Part shown: positions 1 to 8,200 of the stretch, piece by piece
Position numbering within the stretch: position 1 is the first letter of the stretch
Layout of the letters: every line of letters begins with the position of its first letter
Source: Exilibacterium tricleocarpae
GTDB lineage: Bacteria; Pseudomonadota; Gammaproteobacteria; Pseudomonadales; Cellvibrionaceae
Reading direction: 5' to 3'
Assembly: GCF_007004655.1 (NCBI RefSeq)
Contig: NZ_ML660093.1
Location: 105,197 to 169,196, forward strand
Length of the DNA stretch: 64,000 bases
The notes under the pieces: model-generated
The model's database searches: none
What the model was told of the DNA's origin: nothing
Seen by the model: the letters and a program-made list of their open reading frames with translations, nothing else
Program-made: the position numbers and the translations under genes

Positions 1-19
1 AACTCAAATCTGATTGACT

Positions 20-88
20 ATTCGGGACGGAGGGATTATTTTTCGATCAACTCAAATCTGATCACTCTTTAATCCCTCCGTCCCGAAT
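20..88. repeat. Palindromic REP-like hairpin
   Basis: Two 19-bp arms, 20-38 and 70-88, are exact reverse complements (core ttcgggacggagggatta). A 14-bp direct repeat, aactcaaatctgat, occurs at 1-14 and again at 49-62 inside the loop. The right arm is followed by a second partial copy of the cgtcccgaatggcc box. The same box recurs near 3.13 kb and, inverted, near 36.37 kb, so this is a dispersed extragenic repeat rather than a simple terminator. Confidence 0.75.
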
Positions 89-120
89 GGCCCGTCCCGA
101 ATGGCCTTTGTTACAGCGCC

Positions 121-918
121 TTATGTCGTTTCTTCAAAATAAACCACCATCTTCAGATGGTAGTGCTCGTCCACCGTCAGCGTTTCATGGGTAAAGTCAC
201 GGCGCTCTGAATTCTCGCTCATCAGTGTGCCGATACCTCTTCTATAGCTTTCCATGTCGGGCTGTTCAATCCATTGGCGGAAATCAGGCGATAGCTTTTT
301 TAAATCCTCGATCAGGTTCAGCATGGCCGGATCTTCCGGTGCGCCAGCCAAATCGCTGCGGAACTGCGCCAGCAGGCGGGGGGCGTCTTTCCGCCATTCC
401 GGAAGGCGGCGGCGCAGGTCGGGATCGGAGAAAACCAATCGTATGATGTTGCGCTCCGCCAACTCCCGCGTGGAAAAATGAAACAGGCCATCGGCTGTCG
501 CGTTCCAGGCGATCACATCCCAGCGCAAATTGATGACATAGGCCGGGCGTGCGGTCAGGTCGTCAAGCAATTGCTGGATATGTGGGGTGACGTTTTGCCA
601 TTGCCGCGCTTCGGCAGGTGGCGGACGCTGATGAGCGAGAAGAAAAAAGTGACTGCATTCAGCATCATTCAACTTCAGGGCTTTTGAGATTTTCAAAAGA
701 AAACTCTCCGAAACCTGAATATCGCGCCCCTGCTCAAACCATGTGTACCAGGTGAGACCCACACCTGCGAGCTGAGCGACCTCTTCCCGCCGTAGTCCCG
801 GCGTGCGCCGCCCGCCCGTGGTTGGCAGACCGACATCGGCGGGGGTAAGCTTTTTTCTGTGGCGCATTACAAAATCAGAGAGTGCACTTCTTTTGCGTTT
901 CAGACTGCGTGCAGACAT
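121..918 (-). CDS. XRE-family regulator with MmyB-like ligand domain
   Basis: A 265-residue DNA-binding regulator. Residues about 10-85 carry an XRE helix-turn-helix with the family motif TPGLRREEVAQLAGV followed by WYTWFEQGR. The remainder, with FLLAHQRPPP, LTARPAYVINLRWDVIAWN and a C-terminal VDEHYHLKMVVYF, matches the MmyB-like ligand-binding domain usual in this family. An upstream in-frame extension exists but would overlap the VOC gene, so I chose the ATG at 918, 7 bp after the VOC stop. The two genes likely form one transcript, divergent from an MFS exporter that the regulator probably controls. The inducer is unknown. Confidence 0.88.
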   Translation of the reverse strand: MSARSLKRKRSALSDFVMRHRKKLTPADVGLPTTGGRRTPGLRREEVAQLAGVGLTWYTWFEQGRDIQVSESFLLKISKALKLNDAECSHFFLLAHQRPPPAEARQWQNVTPHIQQLLDDLTARPAYVINLRWDVIAWNATADGLFHFSTRELAERNIIRLVFSDPDLRRRLPEWRKDAPRLLAQFRSDLAGAPEDPAMLNLIEDLKKLSPDFRQWIEQPDMESYRRGIGTLMSENSERRDFTHETLTVDEHYHLKMVVYFEETT

Positions 919-925
919 GGCGTTG

Positions 926-1354
926 TTACCACCGGAAAGAACCGTCTTCGCCGTGCGAAGCAAACGGGTTATGCGCGACTTCCCAGAGGTAACCGTCGAG
1001 ATCGGAAAAATAACCCGAATAGCCGCCCCAGAAAACCTTTTGCCCGGGCTTGATAATCGTGCCGCCGGCAGCTTCGACCTGTTGCAGCGTTTGATCAACT
1101 TCCCCAGGCGTCTGTACGGTATAGGCGAGGGTAAAAGATGGGTGCATGCCTTTGGTCATGGTGACCGTGGTATCCTCCGCCAGTTTATCAAGCGGGAATA
1201 ATGCCAGAGAAAACCCGATCAGGTTATAGGCAACAATGCTTTCTATTTCCTCGGTATTGTCATTGGCTGGCTTCCAGCCCAGGGAATCATAAAAATCTCT
1301 GGCCCTCCCCAAATCCGCAACACCCAAAGTGATCACACTTAATCGCTGTTCCAT
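926..1354 (-). CDS. VOC-family (glyoxalase/bleomycin-resistance-like) protein
   Basis: A 142-residue single-domain vicinal oxygen chelate protein. It opens with the typical beta strand VITLGVADLGRARDFYDSLGW and closes with the metal-ligand strand FSDLDGYLWEVAHNP, whose Glu is the usual metal ligand. Members bind metals or sequester drugs; the substrate cannot be read from sequence. It is the first gene of a leftward pair with the XRE regulator and shares a divergent promoter region with the MFS exporter at 1520. Confidence 0.85.
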   Translation of the reverse strand: MEQRLSVITLGVADLGRARDFYDSLGWKPANDNTEEIESIVAYNLIGFSLALFPLDKLAEDTTVTMTKGMHPSFTLAYTVQTPGEVDQTLQQVEAAGGTIIKPGQKVFWGGYSGYFSDLDGYLWEVAHNPFASHGEDGSFRW

Positions 1355-1402
1355 TTTCCTTTGATCTTTCCGGTGGTTTTGAAGATCAAACTATTTGTAT
1401 AT

Positions 1403-1471
1403 CAGACTATTGGTTTTAGTAATAGCATAATTACTTATATTGTAACATGAATAAATTGGCATCATAGTCTG
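1403..1471. promoter_or_regulatory. Divergent promoter region with inverted repeats
   Basis: The 165-bp AT-rich gap between the divergent VOC and MFS genes holds two nested inverted repeats: cagactat (1403-1410) with atagtctg (1464-1471), and agtaat/attact arms at 1418-1435 around a 6-bp centre. They are plausible operator sites for the neighbouring XRE regulator. I could not assign -35 and -10 boxes with confidence. Confidence 0.4.
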
Positions 1472-1519
1472 TTTTCCACAAAAAATCCGGTCACGAAGCC
1501 GGAGGGAGAGGACAATACA

Positions 1520-3061
1520 ATGGCCAACATCAATCACACCGCTGATCAATCCATTCCCACCAGAGCGGGAACACGCGAGTGGCTGGGGCTGGTGTTGCTG
1601 GCACTGCCGACATTGTTGCTTGGATTAGACCTGACTTTTCTGCCGCTCATCTTACCGTCACTGGCTGAGCATTTGCAGCCGACCAGTACGCAGGCTTTAT
1701 GGATTATGGACATCTCCGGCTTTATGCTTGGCGGCTTTTTAATCACGATGGGCACACTTGGTGACCGGATTGGACGGCGCAGGCTTTTGATGATCGGCAT
1801 GATTGCCTTTGCGAGCGCCTCAACCGTTGCAGCCTTTTCAACCAGTGCCGTGATGTTGATTGCGGCACGCGCCCTCGTTGGTATTGCGGCGGCAACGCTG
1901 ATGCCCTCCACACTCTCATTGATCAGCGAACTCTTTCGTAACCCGCAGGAACGGGCAATGGCATTCGGTTTATGGGCAACAGTTTTTGGTGTGGGTTACG
2001 CACTTGGGCCGGTTGGCGGCGGCTATCTGATGGAGCAATTCTGGTGGGGTGCAGCTTTTTTAGTCGCGATTCCACTGACTTTGGTGCTACTGGTTTTTGC
2101 ACGCACGCTTCTGCCGGAGCATTGGACGTCCAAGCGGGATAAAATAGACCTGTTGAGCGTTGCCTTCTCTTTGATCGCAATGCTGTCAGCAACACATGGC
2201 ATCAAACAGCTTGCAAAGTTCGGGATCAGCTTTGAAGGCGCAATCGCACTCACCATCGGCCTGATCGTCGCAGCCGTTTTTATCAGGCGGCAATACCGGC
2301 TTGCCGATCCGTTGCTTGATATCAAACTCTTTTCTAATCATGAGTTTACAGCAGCATTGATTGTGCTACTGGTCGGACTGATTGCGGTTGGCGGCACAAT
2401 GATGCTTACCGCACAATATTTACAACTGGTCTGCGGCTATGCCCCTTTTGCCGCAGGGCTGTGGATGGGGGTGGCAGCACTTGGCATGATCGCAGGTGGC
2501 ATTGGTGCGCCTGTGGCCGCACGGTATATACGCCCCGGTTTTGTCGTCGCCGGGTCACTTGTGTTGTCGGCTCTGGGATATGCGATGCTTGCTATCGCCG
2601 GACAAGTTGATTTTACAATTGCATTGATTGTCAGTGGGCTGGCGCTTGCTTATCTCGGCAATGGTGCTATCGCTGCGCTTGGTACTGATCTTGTCGTTGG
2701 CTCTGCTCCGTCTGAAAAAGCCGGATCAGCCTCGGCCATGTCGGAGGCCGTTCAGGATATCGGCGTTTCGATGGGAATTGCCTTGCTTGGCAGTGTCGCC
2801 ACCGCGATTTACCGCAGCACAATGCTGGGCAAAATGCCTGATACCCTTAGCGCAGATACGCGCGATGCCACGAGTGACAGCCTATGGGCGGCGACAGCGA
2901 TTGCTTCCGAATTGCCTGCCGATCTTATGAAAGACGCGCAATCTGCTTTCATCCTCGGTTTTAATAGCGCTGCTATTTTTAGCGCGGTCAGCGTTATGAT
3001 CCTTGCTATCCTCGCGGCACTTGCACTGCGGCATGTAAGGACGCCTGGAGCTTATGGATGA
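1520..3061 (+). CDS. MFS drug exporter, DHA2 (14-TM, SmvA/EmrB-like)
   Basis: A 513-residue inner-membrane proton/drug antiporter. Its length and alternating hydrophobic blocks fit the 14-helix DHA2 group. Residues about 81-88 carry the MFS loop signature GDRIGRRR, helix 1 has LLLGLDLTFLPLILPSL, and helix 5 has FGVGYALGPVGGGYL. The closest recognisable relatives export quaternary ammonium or methyl viologen-type cations (SmvA/QacA), but the substrate is inferred. A good ribosome site (ggagggagagg) precedes the ATG. It is transcribed away from the VOC/XRE pair, an arrangement typical of a drug-responsive export cassette. Confidence 0.9.
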   Translation: MANINHTADQSIPTRAGTREWLGLVLLALPTLLLGLDLTFLPLILPSLAEHLQPTSTQALWIMDISGFMLGGFLITMGTLGDRIGRRRLLMIGMIAFASASTVAAFSTSAVMLIAARALVGIAAATLMPSTLSLISELFRNPQERAMAFGLWATVFGVGYALGPVGGGYLMEQFWWGAAFLVAIPLTLVLLVFARTLLPEHWTSKRDKIDLLSVAFSLIAMLSATHGIKQLAKFGISFEGAIALTIGLIVAAVFIRRQYRLADPLLDIKLFSNHEFTAALIVLLVGLIAVGGTMMLTAQYLQLVCGYAPFAAGLWMGVAALGMIAGGIGAPVAARYIRPGFVVAGSLVLSALGYAMLAIAGQVDFTIALIVSGLALAYLGNGAIAALGTDLVVGSAPSEKAGSASAMSEAVQDIGVSMGIALLGSVATAIYRSTMLGKMPDTLSADTRDATSDSLWAATAIASELPADLMKDAQSAFILGFNSAAIFSAVSVMILAILAALALRHVRTPGAYG

Positions 3062-3114
3062 TGGAATCTGCGTTTAGGCCGCCCCGCTCGTGCATGCTGT
3101 CTTATCATCGTTAA

Positions 3115-3186
3115 CTCCGTCCCAAATGGCAAATCCCTCCGTCCCGAATGGCACGCCGGATGGCATGGTGTTAGATAAACTGTCCC
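3115..3186. repeat. Direct repeat of the 5' element plus gttaRgtaaactgtccc box
   Basis: Positions 3132-3152 repeat exactly the 21 bp at 71-91 (core ccctccgtcccgaatggc), preceded by a diverged half copy at 3115-3130. At 3170-3186 follows gttagataaactgtccc, a box also found near 28.50, 36.38 (inverted), 37.22 and 46.24 kb. The regulator/VOC/exporter cassette therefore lies between two copies of one extragenic repeat, and the phytase remnant begins right after the second. Confidence 0.7.
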
Positions 3187-3189
3187 CAG

Positions 3190-3801
3190 AACCCCCGGTT
3201 TTATGTTTATGCCAATGATAAAGACGGGCGCATCGTGCAATACCTGCTGTACGAGAACGACGCGCGAGAAGTGGCCGCTCGCGTGGTGCGCCGCCTGGCG
3301 GTAGCCTCCCAGCCGGAGGGTTGTGTGGTGGACGACCTGACCGGCCGTTTGTTTATCGGTGAGGAGAATCGCGGGGTTTGGGTGACGGCGGCCGCTGCCG
3401 TTGCCGCCGGCCAGTTTGAACTGGTCGCCGCCGTTGGCGAGTATCTGCGGGCCGATGTGGAGGGGCTGGACATCGCCCGCATGAAAGCTCATGGCCAAGA
3501 GACTGACTGGCTGGTGGTATCGAGCCAGGGTAACGACAGTTTTAGTGTTTATAAAGCCGAGCCGCCGTTTGATTATCTGGGGCGCTTTCGCATTGGTAGT
3601 AATCTGCAAGCCGGTGTCGACGGCGTATCCGATACCGACGGCCTGGAAGTCTCATCGCTGAATTTTGGCGACGCTTTTCCCGGCGGGATACTGGTGGCCC
3701 AGGACGGCCACAACCGGATGCCGGATGAACCACAGAATTTCAAGTTGGTGGATTGGCGGGATATTGTGGAGGTTATTCAGCGGCAGATGGCGGTTGACTA
3801 G
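3190..3801 (+). pseudogene. 3-phytase (beta-propeller) C-terminal remnant
   Basis: An open frame runs from about 3190 with NPRFYVYANDKDGRIVQYLL, through EGCVVDDLTGRLFIGEENRGVW, to DTDGLEVSSLNFGDAFPGG, LVAQDGHN and QNFKLVDW. These are hallmark segments of the C-terminal half of beta-propeller (BPP) phytases, calcium-dependent secreted enzymes that dephosphorylate phytate. The N-terminal half, signal peptide and a credible start are missing. The first usable start is an internal GTG at 3235. The break coincides with the repeat box ending at 3186, so insertion or recombination at that repeat probably removed the 5' part. It is unlikely to be functional. Confidence 0.8.
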
Positions 3802-3813
3802 GGAAGTGCCACC

Positions 3814-3969
3814 CGGCATGGGCCGCACCGGTACAGGGTATTTTTAAGCCTTCCGGTAGCGGCACCCCTGCCAACGGGACCTGCTTGCTACTACACCCCC
3901 CTTCCGGCACACGATTCTGGTGTGGGGCTGAAAAACACCCTGCACCGACACGTCCCTGGTTGGGCAGAT
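3814..3969 (+). repeat. 156-bp inverted repeat, left copy
   Basis: This segment is nearly identical, in reverse complement, to 4875-5030, with only a handful of mismatches. The pair encloses the usp gene. It begins 12 bp after the phytase remnant's stop. Open frames inside it look like chance reading of the repeat. Confidence 0.85.
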
Positions 3970-4074
3970 TACTGCGCGTTGGGAGGTAGCTTGATTTTTT
4001 CTGAGCGAGGCGTTGTCTCAGCGCGGCGGCGGCCTGTGCGGTTCGACGTTTGCCGCCTTTGGCTGGATACGACT

Positions 4075-4515
4075 TCAGCCGCGCTCGTGAGTGGGAACCA
4101 CCAGCACCGGACACTTGGATGCTTTGAGCACACCCGCACTGATACTGCCGACCAGCAACTGGTGCATCCTGCCCCGGCCGTGAGAGCCGACGACGATCAT
4201 ATCGGCATCGAGCCGTGTCGCTTCCTTCAGGATAGTGTCCGCTGTTTCACCCTGTATCAACAGTGCTGTTGCCTCCAGGCCCCGATCCCGCAAACGGTCT
4301 GCCAGTGCCTGAATTTGTGTGTGCTCTTTGCGGAGTGCTTTGGAGACCGAGTCGCGGACTGATTGCGGACCTACATCGAGCCCGACGAACTCCGGCTCCG
4401 GTGCCGCGACATGCAGGAGCCAGACTTGCGCCGACAGTGCCGTGGCGATTGCGGCGGCTTTGTCCACGATCTTTTCGGTGGATTCAGAGAGATCGACGCT
4501 CACCAAAAGTCTCAT
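4075..4515 (-). CDS. Universal stress protein (UspA family)
   Basis: A 146-residue single Usp domain. It starts with the usual strand MRLLVSVDLSESTEKIVDKA and carries the ATP-binding signature VVGSHGRGRMHQLLVGSIS, matching the G-2X-G-9X-G(S/T) pattern, near residues 110-130, followed by CPVLVVPTHERG. ATP-binding Usp proteins act as cytoplasmic stress-tolerance factors. It is the only gene between the 156-bp inverted repeats, so its orientation relative to flanking DNA could change by recombination. Confidence 0.93.
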   Translation of the reverse strand: MRLLVSVDLSESTEKIVDKAAAIATALSAQVWLLHVAAPEPEFVGLDVGPQSVRDSVSKALRKEHTQIQALADRLRDRGLEATALLIQGETADTILKEATRLDADMIVVGSHGRGRMHQLLVGSISAGVLKASKCPVLVVPTHERG

Positions 4516-5217
4516 TGGTTTTCTCCATAGCCTGCACCGGCGGCACAGTGATTAAATTTCTGGGCACATGGCGGGCAGGTCATTCAACCATCGCGATGCG
4601 TAGCGTTGAACTGATGCTCCTTCTTCGAAACGCAATCCCGCCCTCCCCAATCAGCCATCATAGTGAGTTCTTCCGGTAGTTTTTGCAACATCCTGTAAAC
4701 TCTGGGGTTTATACCTACAAAGGCATACAGGCACTAACTGTGCAGAGTTCAAAACGCGAATGGCTTTATGGTAAATGTCCACAATGTAAACACGACGCAA
4801 TTTGGTGGCAAAGGAGCGCCGCTTGGCGCGGTTTCACTTAAGCCATTGTATGATACCCCTTCCAACTTGCAGTGATCTGCCCAACCAGGGACGTGGTGGT
4901 GCAGGGTGTTTTTCAGCCCCACACCAGAATCGTGTGCCGGAAGGGGGGTGTAGTAGCAAGCAGGTCCCGTTGGCAGGGGTGTCGCTGCCGGAAGGCTTAA
5001 AAATACCCTGTACCGGCGCGGCCCGTGCCGAATAGCACTCTCTCAACCGACCTTTCACAGCCTCCCTTTCTGAAAATTCCCTCTGGTCCGGGTATTCCCC
5101 CAGCACTAAATTTTTAGCTGCAAACGCTCCCTCAATACTGTATATTTAGCCAGCTTTCCGGCCCTGGCACTAATGACCAAGGTATCACCCGACAACTCAA
5201 GGTATCACCTGTCCACT
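4516..5217. other. Intergenic, usp to uvrA
   Basis: About 700 bp without a supported gene. It contains the right inverted-repeat copy, a small hairpin gcgcc-gctt-ggcgc at 4816-4829, and a short direct repeat aaggtatcacc immediately upstream of the uvrA start. No confident promoter found. Confidence 0.6.
4875..5030 (-). repeat. 156-bp inverted repeat, right copy
   Basis: Reverse complement of 3814-3969, almost identical over the full length. Its ends are aligned with the left copy, giving a 1.2-kb unit with terminal inverted repeats around the usp gene. No transposase is present between the copies. Confidence 0.85.
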
Positions 5218-8200
5218 ATGAGTCGCGAATCCATCGTTATCAAAGGCGCCCGCCAGAACAACCTCCGCAACCTCGACCTCGAACTGCCCACCAATGAGTT
5301 GATTGTGGTGACCGGCGTCAGCGGGTCCGGCAAATCCACCCTGGCGTTTGACACCATCTATGCGGAGGGGCAGCGCCGCTATGTGGAAACCTTCTCCGCC
5401 TATGCGCGGCAGTTCCTGGACCGGATGGACAAGCCCGCCGTCGACAGCATCCAGGGCATACCGCCGGCGATCGCCATCGACCAGACCAACCCGGTGCGCA
5501 CCTCCCGCTCCACTGTGGGCACCATGACCGAACTGAACGACTACCTGAAATTGCTGTTCGCCCGCATGGCACGGCTCTACTGCCATAATTGTCAGCGGGA
5601 AGTCAGTAGCGATTCGGCACAGAGCATCGTCGCGGCGCTCTACCGGGACGGCGGCGCCGGCCAGCGGCTGATGGTATGCCTGCCGATCGAGATTCCCGCC
5701 AACTTCACCGATGAAGAAGTGGTGCAACTGCTGAACCAGCAGGGCTATACCCGCATTCATACCCGCAGCAAAAAACGGGTCGAGGCGGTGCAGGACCGCC
5801 TGCGGCTGGTGCCGGAAAATCGCGCGCGCCTGACCGAAGCGGTGGAGGCGGCGCTGCACCACGGCAATGGCCACCTGCTGGTCTACCCCCTGGATGCGCA
5901 GAAACAGGCGGGCGAGCCCTGGCGCTTTTCCAGCCACCATCACTGCCCGGACTGCGATATCGATTACGGCGAGCCGAGCCCCAGCCTGTTTTCGTTCAAC
6001 TCGCCCATCGGCGCCTGTGACACTTGCCGGGGCTTTGGCCGGATTATCGGGGTGGATTACGGCCTGGTCATTCCCGACGAAAACAAAACCCTGAAAGAAG
6101 GGGCCATCAAACCCTGGCAAACCCCCTCCAATATCGAGATTCAGCAGGCCCTGATCAAGTACGCCAAAAAACGCGGTATTCCCATCGACAAACCCTGGAA
6201 CAAGCTCAGCAAGAAACAACAGCGCTGGGTGATCGAGGGCGAGGGAAGCTGGGACGACGGCGTCTGGTTTGGCGCCGAGCGGTTTTTCAAATGGCTGGAG
6301 AGCCGCGCCTACAAAATGCACGTGCGGGTGTTGTTGTCCAAATACCGCTCTTACACCCCCTGCGGAGACTGTAACGGCGCCCGTTTAAAACCGGCGGCAC
6401 TGTGGTGGCGGTTGGGACGGTCCACAGCAGCGCCGGCGGCCAAGGGACAGCCGCCCGGTCTCAATATACACCAGGTTATGCAATTGCCGCTGCAAGCGTG
6501 CGCCGAGTTCTTCGACCAACTAAAACTGCCGGCGCCTTTTGACGAGGCGGCGGAGCTGTTGCTGGGTGAAATCCGCTCCCGCCTCGGCTACCTGCTGGAG
6601 GTGGGATTGGGTTATCTCACCCTCGACCGCCAGTCGCGCACCCTGAGCGGCGGCGAGGTGCAGCGTATCAATCTCACCACGGCGCTGGGCACCTCATTGG
6701 TCAACACCCTGTTTGTGCTCGACGAGCCGAGTATCGGCCTCCACCCCCGGGATATCAACCGCCTGGTCAAGGTGTTGCACCGGCTGCGCGATGCCGGCAA
6801 CACGCTGCTGGTGGTGGAGCACGATCCGCAAGTGATACTGGCGGCCGACCGCATTCTCGACATCGGCCCGGGGCCCGGCAAGCAGGGCGGGGAGATCGGT
6901 TTTTTCGGCACGCCGAGAGCCCTGCTCAGCCACCGCAAGTCGCTGACGGCCCAGTATTTATCGGGCAAAAAACATGTCGTTGCCAGCGCCGTGGAGGCAC
7001 CGCCGCCCGCCGCCTGTGTGCAGGTGGTGGGCGCCACCGAGCACAACCTGCGCGATATCGATGTGGAGATTCCCCTACAGCGGCTGGTGTGTATCACCGG
7101 CGTCAGCGGTTCCGGCAAATCGACATTGATGCGCGATGTGCTCTATCCGGGTATCTGCAAACACAAAGGCAAAACCGTAGAGACACCCGGCGCCCACCGG
7201 GCCATTGAGGGACACGAGCATATCGACGAGGTGGTGCTGGTGGACCAGAGCCCGATCGGCAAAACCACCCGCTCAGTGCCCGCCACCTACGTGGGCGCCT
7301 TCGATGCGATCCGCAAACTGTTTATCGCCGAACCCTTGGCTGTCGAGCGGCGTTACACCGCCGGCACTTTCAGTTTCAACGCCGGCAAGGGGCGTTGCCC
7401 AACCTGCTCCGGCAACGGTTTTGAGCATGTGGAAATGCAGTTCCTGAGCGATGTCTATCTGCGTTGTTCGGACTGTGACGGCAAGCGCTATCGGGATGAA
7501 ATTCTGGAGATAAAGCTTTACGGCGCCGCCGATCAGCAGGCGGACCCCGCCCTGCACCAGGGCCGCTCCATTGCCGATGTGCTGGAGATGACGGTCGCCG
7601 AGGCGCTGGCGTTTTTTGCCGACCAGCCGGAGGTGGTGAGCAGCCTGCAGCCGCTGGCGGACGTCGGCCTGCATTATGTGCAGTTGGGCCAGGCGGTGCC
7701 GACGCTCAGCGGCGGCGAGGCCCAGCGGCTGAAACTGGCGGGGCACCTGGCGAAAAATATGTCCGGCCGCCAAACCCTGTTTCTGTTTGACGAGCCCACC
7801 ACGGGTTTGCACTTTGACGATATCGCCACGCTGATGGAGGCGTTCCGGCAATTGATCGCCGCGGGTCACTCGCTGTTGGTTATCGAACACAACCTGGATG
7901 TTATCAGCGCGGCGGACTGGATTATCGATATCGGCCCGGAGGGCGGCGCCGGGGGCGGGCAGGTGGTCGGTCGGGGCACCCCGCAGCAGTTGGCCGCGGC
8001 CACCGGTGCCGAGGCCACCCATACGGCCAAGGCGCTGCGGGCTTACCGGCGCAGCCGTGGTAAGGCGCTAACCCTGCCCAAGGGGCGCGTCAGCGCTGCC
8101 AGGCAGGCAACCAAGGCGCGCGACCGGTCGATAGTTATACACCATGCCCGCGAACACAATCTCAAAAATATTGATATCACCATTCCCCGCGACCAGTTTT

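Noticed and set aside
4802-5035. Rightward 77-codon frame
   Set aside because: Lies almost entirely in the right inverted repeat and its copy on the left is read in another context; looks like repeat by-product.
5197-6321. Long leftward frames antisense to uvrA
   Set aside because: Shadow frames caused by GC-rich codon bias of uvrA; no family motifs.
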